Shown: positions 57,955-64,000 of the stretch, piece after piece
Numbering within the stretch: position 1 is the first letter of the stretch
Layout: each line of letters starts with the position of its first letter
Made by a program: the position numbers and the translations under genes
Notes under the pieces: generated by a model
What the model was told of the DNA's origin: nothing
Seen by the model: the letters and a program-made list of their open reading frames with translations, nothing else
Database searches by the model: none
NCBI GenBank assembly: GCA_030248195.1
Contig: JASAND010022252.1
Coordinates: 30,741-94,740 of the forward strand
DNA from: Trissonchulus latispiculum
Lineage: Eukaryota > Nematoda > Enoplea > Enoplida > Ironidae
DNA length: 64,000 nucleotides
Direction of reading: 5' to 3'

Positions 57955-59449
57955 TTAAAATGTAAAACTTTGCAAGATACCATTTCCTGAATCCAATGAT
58001 CTAGCTTGCTTTGTGGGTCCACCTTGACCTTGTGCTGTGGCTCCTGTAGTCTCATAATCACTAGTAGGATTGAATGGAGCTAGTGTCAATTGCTCAGGCG
58101 TGGTAGCCATTGCTGGCGCTGTAGTCTGAACAGTAGCTACCGTGCTCGTTGCAACAGGTGTGGTAGCTTGTTGCGTAGTTATGGTAGTCGTCGTCGTCGT
58201 AGTAGTAGTGGTGGTGGTAGTCGTAGTTGTAGTCGTAGTAGTAGGTTTAGGTGTCGTGGTAGGTGGAAGTGTCACGGAAGCAGTAGATATGGCCGAAGTT
58301 CCTGGGCTTCCAAAGGAAGAAACGGTAGTACTGATGTTAGAAGCAAAAGGTATTGGAGGTAGCTGTTGACCTGTAACGAAAGTGACCTATTAAAGACAGT
58401 CAAGAGATGAATCATTAAAATTCTATATTGTCAAAGAATAGTTTTATAACATATATATTTAAGCAGCAGTAAGCACAGGAAATTATGGCATTAAGTTCAA
58501 GTGAACATTTCCGTTCTTAGTGTGATACCTGCAAAATAGGCACTGCATGCACGAAAGCAGTAGCGCCATTGCAAACTGCCGCTTTTGTAAATATCTTCAA
58601 TGTAACACCAAGGCGCAATGAAATAGTCGCTCTTGACGGGATTGCGGCAGTAGTTTTCCTCCAGATCCTGAAAAACCTTTGGGACTCTATGATCTTTCCA
58701 CTGCAAGCAGGGTGCGCCATGAAGTGCGATGCTCTGTTTCCCTTGATAGATGTCTTTTCCAGTACAGCTATCTTCCAAGTAATGCCAACACTGATCCAAA
58801 GAAGACCCCATTGTGCTAGTGCAGCGATGCTGACCTTCATCTGAAATTACCTAATAGATATAAAAAGATGCACATAATTTTATAATTAAATGACACTTTA
58901 ATAAATAATTAGGTATCAATTTGTGGACAATTAAGTGACACTTGATGGCATGTATTAATTGCATACTGTACAAGAATGTTTCATTCACCTTCACACTTGT
59001 TTATACAGGACTCTTTTTGCCATCGACCATGCAAAAAGGAAGTGAAAACAGAGATTTGTTATAGACACACTGATCATGAAGGTTTTGGCTTTGCCCAATT
59101 TCTGGATACGGAGTATTTGCCCACGCAGTGCAAGGTTTACCAACAGCCGTAGTTGTCATATTGAAGGCCATTGCTGTAATGTCAGCCACTGTACATGTTG
59201 TAGTATCTTCGCTGTAGCATCTGTACCAATATTTGGAATTCAGACAACCTTCTAAAATAGTGAAAACACTTACAGGTTACACAAAGTCGAAGTTCAGATC
59301 AATCGGCATAAACTTCCTTGATATTGAATAGGTTTGTTTTCAACATGATTTATTAATTAATTTATTAATTTATTATGGTTTTCTTACCTGTTGGTTCAAT
59401 CCCGAAAAAAATGAGCGTAACCCAAAAATGAACACAGAAAATACATCAT
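57955..59449 (-). CDS. Secreted double-kringle protein with Thr-rich tail
   Basis: Kringles are disulfide-rich extracellular binding modules. Exons (minus): 59,449-59,388 signal peptide; 59,251-58,989 kringle-like 1; 58,840-58,529 kringle 2; 58,370-57,955 Thr-rich tail (or spliced at 57,981). Every intron is GT-AG and phase 1, typical of shuffled extracellular domains. Kringle 2 shows SCTGKDIYQGKQS, APCLQW, ENYCRNP, APWCY and LQWRYC..AC, all six cysteines. Kringle 1 shows GKPCTAW, NLHDQCVYN and LPFC, then loses frame. The tail is about 20 Thr in a row with scattered Pro/Ser, mucin-like. As written the signal exon has one T too many in TTTTTTT (59,402-59,408 region) and kringle 1 one A too few in GCAAAAAGAG (minus strand, 59,011-59,020). 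Correcting both gives a continuous frame of about 350 residues. No transmembrane segment is seen. It could be a decaying gene or assembly error. Confidence 0.78.
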
Positions 59450-59765
59450 AAGATTTTGCAAGTCTCCAAGATGTATGTGGTACACAAGTAATCAATGTAG
59501 TGGATGAGATCCAATAGGAAAGTGTTTTGAAAGAGTAAGTAATAATAATATTTCAAATTAAGTAGTGGTGTTCCTACAGCTGCAGTTTACTACTCGGATT
59601 ACGCCTAAAAGGTGTTATACTTGCGCAGGAATTTTTGATGACGGTTTCTTTTATCTCCAAGTTTCTCATTACAACTTTTTAAGTGGTTCTCGTTATCATA
59701 TTTTTGAGATACTTCATTTTATCACGTAAATACATAGTCTTTTTATTTGCTCAAATACTCCCAGC
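59450..59765. other. Upstream region of the kringle gene
   Basis: AT-rich with no recognised promoter motif. An exon upstream of the proposed signal peptide cannot be excluded. Confidence 0.3.
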
Positions 59766-60227
59766 TAGTGTTTGAGGCCGGCCGGCCTAAGCCGGCCGGC
59801 GGCCGGCCGCCGGCCGACGAAGTTTGCGCGGTGTGGCCTGCCGGCTAACGGCCGACTGGCCGGCCGGCCGCCGGCTGGGATACAAATCTCCAATCAGAAA
59901 TTTACAAAATAGAGAAACTAACCGTAAAATGAACTCCAAATCTAGTTATCTAGTTATCCAGCTAATTTTCTATGCTATGCTGTGCTATTTTTCTAAGATA
60001 ACATTCGAAAATAAATATCTTACAAGTTATACTACTGCACTGCAAATTGCTTTAGGCCGGCAGCCGGCCGGCCGGCCGGCTACCGGCCGGCCTACGGGCT
60101 CACCGGCCGCCGGCTGGCCGGCTCACCGGCCGGCCGGCCGGATGGGCTCGGCCGGGCCGGCCGGCGATCGGCCGGCCGGCGGTGGCTGGCGGCCGGCCGG
60201 TGAAACCCCGGCCGGCCTCAAACACTA
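59766..60227. mobile_element. hAT-like MITE with GGCC arrays
   Basis: CTCCCAGC flanks both sides exactly (59,758-59,765 and 60,228-60,235). The two ends share a perfect 20-bp inverted repeat, TAGTGTTTGAGGCCGGCCGG. (GGCC)n arrays with slight variation fill 59,777-59,875 and 60,055-60,215, around a 180-bp AT-rich core. The array sequence is self-complementary, so the whole element can fold. Confidence 0.93.
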
Positions 60228-60235
60228 CTCCCAGC

Positions 60236-62049
60236 AGTGATTTCATTCCAAACATTTATACCCAGGATTCTCCAGGATGTGTTGGCTGATCAAGGGTGTA
60301 GACGACAGCCTGCTCGAATGTGGTTAGTAGCGGAGATGTTACTCCCTCCCTTGTATAATTTTTATATTATATATATACTCTTAAAGTTCCATTCCTACAA
60401 TTCCTTTAAATCCCGTAAAATTTCTTTATTACTATTTTTATTTGCAGCTTGATGGCCCAGCACATAGTATTGTTTTAACCGCAGAAACCTTTCTGTATAA
60501 CCTGTAGTACAATCTTTATGCTCATATTTCAAAACAACCCAAAATTCTTATTTTCCTTAATTTTAGTGCATATATAAATGTAATATTGCCGTTATTGCAC
60601 AACAATTGGTGCTTGTGCAACTGCAACTTCTTAATTTAATTTGTATTTTAATTTCATTTTCATTCATTTATTTAACCAACCAACCAATACCATTTAAGAG
60701 CAATAACAACAAATGAAAACAAGTAGGCCCCTGAAAGGGGCATTATCTCGCCGTGTGAACTAAAAATTAATAGATTCAGATTAATACTGAATTGTGAACT
60801 TAATAAAATGGTTGAATATTCATGTCTCCTTCAGGCATCGTCTCACCACTAGTAATTTCGTAAGAAATTAATTACTTCCCAATGACCTTATCCTTTAGTA
60901 ACATTTTCCGTGGAATTTTTACTCCCTTATTTTACCGCAGGAGTCTTACTTTTCAAATTCCAATGGATCATTAAGAATTACTTCCACGAAATTATTACTG
61001 GAAGGGGTATAATTTCGGGGAGTAATATGTTAACTGTATATAAACCTGGTCTTGTCAACGTGTGATCTTTTGCTGCGTGGTCAGACTCTGAAAAGTCTGA
61101 GTAGGTGCCAGCATTCACAAATGAATTTTGAATATGGTGCTGACACACAAATATTGCATGAGAATGTTAATCTGATAACTATTTTTTGCTGCTGAACCCT
61201 ACCGCTAACAGTTTTAACTGATTGCAATTTATTTCCAAATAGTTTGCATATTGGAACAAAATGCTGTGGCAACGAGCTTAATTCCGTCTTACAACCAAAG
61301 GGGGATCTGTTGAAAAGATTACACGCAGCTGCACATAATTTTAGCAAATTAAATTTTTCTTGAGAAAATTTAAATAAACGACTTTTCTGCTTGTTTATGC
61401 CGTATTTACTATTATATAACGTGCAAACGTTTTTAATAAGTGTTGCATCAAAGTTTCAAACCTAAGCCCCTGCCAACGAAAACAGCCAGCTAAGTGAGCC
61501 CTGTGTTGAGCATAAGTAGCATTTTAACGCTTCGCCCAAAACAGTTCGGAAACGAACTCAAACGATTACAAGTATCTCGCCTCTAGGCGAGATAAACAAC
61601 CAGTAAGGTATGAAAGGGAAAGCAGAAACAACACATAAATAAGTCAATATACTAATCAATGTTGGTAAGGAACGGGGTGGGCCATTTGCCCGGCTGCTAA
61701 TCCCCCGTCCCTTCACACCTAATACAAAATTTCTACTCCCCAGAACTGCGGGGGGATCCAAAATTTTCCGCATTCCAATTTCCAACTTTTTTCACTTGAG
61801 TTTCCGCGATCGCTTTTTCCTTTTTACTGTTATTGGTGGTTCCTCTTCCTCTGTAACCTGTGTTCTTATTTTCTACAGTGGCCCGCCATTGTAATTTTAC
61901 CTTATATTTTTCTTTCGTTTTAGCAAGATATGGATCTCTCCTATGAAATTAATTTTATTTAACCTTATTTCTCTATCAATCTATTGATATTTAATCTAAT
62001 TAAATATTTTTAGTATCCTGAAAATAGCCCTAGATAATTTATTATAGGT
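60236..62049. other. Long interval without recognised gene
   Basis: AT-rich; 60,660-60,690 has (ATTC)/(AACC) short repeats. No frame shows a motif. The 61,490-61,560 segment and the hairpin CTCGCCTCTAGGCGAG at 61,577-61,592 are the only structures noticed. Confidence 0.35.
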
Positions 62050-63404
62050 AACACCCTCAGGGTACTGATAATACCCTCAGGGTTGACTCAGGGTAGTGTC
62101 CTCTCCCCCATCCGTTTCCTGTGCATGATCAATGACGTCCTTGAAGATCTGAACCCAGACGCAGAGGCGAGCTTATTTGCCGATGACCTAGCCATATGGG
62201 TAACAGACAGTAAGGCTGTGGAGCACGATCTAAATTCGTGGCAGCCTGGACAAGATTATGGATTGGGCTGACAAATGGAAAATGACTGTTTCGCTGGAGA
62301 AAAACCGAGGCATGTTTCTTCTTTATGGATAACCATGAGGCTAGCCTCACCATCAGCATCAGAGCTACAAATCAGGAAATTCCGTTCAACCCAACCCTAC
62401 TTTCTAAAGGGTGACCTTTGACAGAAGGCTTAGCTCCCGACAACAGATTCTCAACTTCGCCGCTAGGCTGTAGAAACGACGCCAAATTCTATCAGCCCTC
62501 GGCGGAAAAAATGAGCTGTGGCCAAAGTGCCCTCCGATTCGATTGCATCAGCTACCTACGATCCCTGGTGGACCATTGTGGTGGCGCCTGGCTTCCATAT
62601 GCCGCCAAATCCAACATCAAGAAGCTGGAAGTGGAGCAAAATGCTGCAGCCCGAACGATCACCGGCTGCGTTCGCAGTACGCCCGTTAATACCCTCTTGG
62701 CACAAGCTAATTTGTTTCCTATCGATGAACGAACGAAAGAACTGGCCGCCATAGCCCTCGAAAGAAGACGTCAAGAAAGGACTTTGCTCCGGCCCTGTAA
62801 AGCAGTCTGGGAACACCTGGGCTTCGACTGAAGTCACTTAAATCTTGGCGTTTGTTAAGGCGCCCTGACCGTGGCAACTGTTGAGCTCTCAGCACTGCCC
62901 AAAGAAAATGAAGTTTGCCTCGCCTCAGTGCCGCCATGGGCCTCTGAACCATGTCTGGAACGGCTAGACTGTAGGCTGTCACTGATTGCGAGTCGACGTC
63001 GACGTCTAGACAGAGTGGTCTGCTCAAGAAGCCATCCGCCAGGGAGGTAGCGGTATTCTTATCCGAGGATCTCGAAGTCACTGTCTCCATTTGCCTAAGC
63101 AAACCTGCGGGAACCATCTGCTCCAGCTTTCGCGCAGAATTAACAGCTATACTGGCTGGACTGGACAGAGTTCTTGGAGAAAACGTAGCGTGGAATCAAA
63201 CCGGTTGGGTCTCCTCACCGATTCCAAAAGCTCTGTCCGTCCAGAAGTTAGCCATGGGCCCCGCCAACCGGGGCAGCAAATTGCTAACAGGGAAGTATAC
63301 TGCAATAGCTGAGCTCACTTCCCAAAGAAAGATACACGTCACGGTCCAGTGGTTTCCTGCGCACTGCGGGATTCAGCTGAACGAAAGCAGACCAATTGGT
63401 GAGA

Positions 63405-63536
63405 GTAGGTGGCCAGATGAGAAAGAAGAAGAAGTCATGTACCACCGAAGGTCCGAGGCAATTCGACCTCCGGTGGACTCGAACCCACGACTTTTTGCGC
63501 ACTAGGCAAACGCTCTGCCGACTGAGCTACGGAGGC
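63405..63536 (-). mobile_element. tRNA-derived SINE inside the non-LTR fragment
   Basis: The minus strand starts with a tRNA-like head (63,536-63,466), continues through GTCGAATTGCCTCGGACC, and ends in a TTCTTCTTCTTTC-type tail near 63,415-63,435. The retroelement's RNase H text stops at HCGIQLNE on one side and plausible downstream text resumes after 63,545. I could not define an exact target duplication. Confidence 0.6.
63466..63536 (-). tRNA. tRNA-Thr(AGT)-like head of the SINE, probably not a functional tRNA
   Basis: It has a 7-bp acceptor stem (GCCTCCG with CGGAGGT, one G-T), a D stem GCTC/GAGC, box A TAGCTCAGTCGG, a perfect anticodon stem TTTGC/GCAAA with loop CTAGTGC (anticodon AGT), and box B GGTTCGAGTCC. 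The T arm lacks one C (GTGGG-TTCGAGT-CCAC), so only four pairs form and the whole is 71 nt. That one-base loss and the SINE context argue against a working tRNA gene. Confidence 0.6.
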
Positions 63537-63798
63537 ACAGTCTCATCAAGCTTTTCGGAATTCGCGTACCAATGTACACCATGAACCAGATGGCTTGTCC
63601 AGTCGACATTCAAACCACAGCAGCAGCAATCCGGAGAACAATACGTGGGAACTGGATCCAAGGTCGTAAGTGCGACTCACTACCTTGCCACCGAAGGAAA
63701 ATGGCCCTTGTTGCCAGAACAAGTTGGCCTGCAGCGAGGAGAGGGAGTGATAAATTTCACAGCTGAGAACCGGCCAGTCACCTCTCACTAGGAAGTAC

Positions 63799-64000
63799 TA
63801 GTGTTGCTTTGATAAATCAAAAATCAAAAACCCAAAACTGAGGCTGTAAAAAAAATCAAAACCCAAATCAAAAATCAAATCACGGAGACAAATTTATCAA
63901 AAAATTCAAAAATCAAAACCTAAAAAATCCAAGCCTTGTTTTGAATCAAGGCTAAAATCAAAACTAAAGTAAAAAATCAAAAATCAAATCAAAAATCAAA
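63799..64000. mobile_element. Left end of a hAT-like MITE with AAATCAA repeats (runs off the window)
   Basis: TAGTGTTGCTTTGATAAATC resembles the TAGTG- ends of the elements at 48,596 and 59,766. It is followed by AAATCAAAAATCAAA units to the window edge. By analogy the 8-bp duplication should be GGAAGTAC (63,791-63,798). The other end is outside the window. Confidence 0.6.

Larger units (their letters stand above)
62050..63795 (+). pseudogene. Non-LTR retrotransposon fragment, RT to RNase H to C-terminus
   Basis: Plus-strand pieces follow the order of an I/R1-type ORF2. GLTQGSVLSPIRF and FADDLAIW (the RT catalytic YADD variant, about 62,180-62,200) come first. VTFDRRLS with RQQILNFAARL follows near 62,410-62,465. 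LEVEQNAAARTITGCV and STPVNTLLAQA come next (62,620-62,710). RNase H motifs follow: LLTDSKSS near 63,210 and VQWFPAHCGIQLNE near 63,340-63,385. QLRTGQSPLTRKY closes it near 63,760-63,795. Frameshifts and stops separate these parts, and everything before the RT B motif is missing. It ended up 5'-truncated, as is usual for such elements. A tRNA-derived insertion splits it after the RNase H WFPAHCGI motif. Confidence 0.85.

Noticed and set aside
58090..58369. Plus-strand Val- or Ser/Arg-rich frames opposite the Thr-rich exon
   Set aside because: They are the complement of the poly-Thr codons of the kringle gene. The minus strand has proper splice sites.

Overview
The window looks like part of an invertebrate animal genome, and the exact clade cannot be told from sequence alone. 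Three things point that way. There is an intron-rich stonin gene, an adaptor family known only from animals. There is a secreted kringle protein gene whose introns are all phase 1. The rest is a dense bed of mostly non-coding transposon debris: terminal-inverted-repeat (TIR) elements, foldbacks, tRNA-derived SINEs, non-LTR retrotransposon fragments and one LTR element. There is no operon structure.

Positions 1-29,000 carry no gene I can support. They are nested repeats: family A (TIR TAGCAAGGTTCACAAAA, TA target), family B (TIR TAGCGCGGCGGGAAA, TA target, five copies), and two copies of a composite element made of a giant inverted repeat, a ~149-bp satellite array and a conserved tail. There are also small MITEs with 5-bp target duplications, several hAT-like MITEs with 8-bp duplications, and a 1.5-kb TIR element (25,191-26,728) holding decayed coding sequence. 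Positions 29,400-34,550 are a 5.1-kb LTR element with matching LTRs and a TAGG duplication but no recognisable gag or pol. A foldback bounded by (TA)n is nested inside it.

The genes lie in the second half. An OTU-type cysteine protease frame (35,660-36,288, +) is broken by one stop and one frameshift. A complete stonin gene (47,366-38,773, -) has eight coding exons whose phases all fit, giving a 998-residue protein. A signal-peptide, double-kringle, Thr-rich gene (59,449-57,955, possibly to 57,209, -) needs two one-base homopolymer corrections. Non-LTR retrotransposon pieces lie at 37,270-37,900 (-) and 62,050-63,795 (+); the latter is interrupted by a tRNA-derived SINE.

The most unusual pattern is a set of hAT-like MITEs scattered through the window. 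Most have an exact or near-exact 8-bp target duplication and TAG/CAG termini, but each carries its own short repeat near the ends: CGAGAC, GGAAAAA, CCGGTT, GGCCCG, GGCC or AAATCAA. The second is the composite hairpin-satellite element, which resembles a Helentron-type rolling-circle element.
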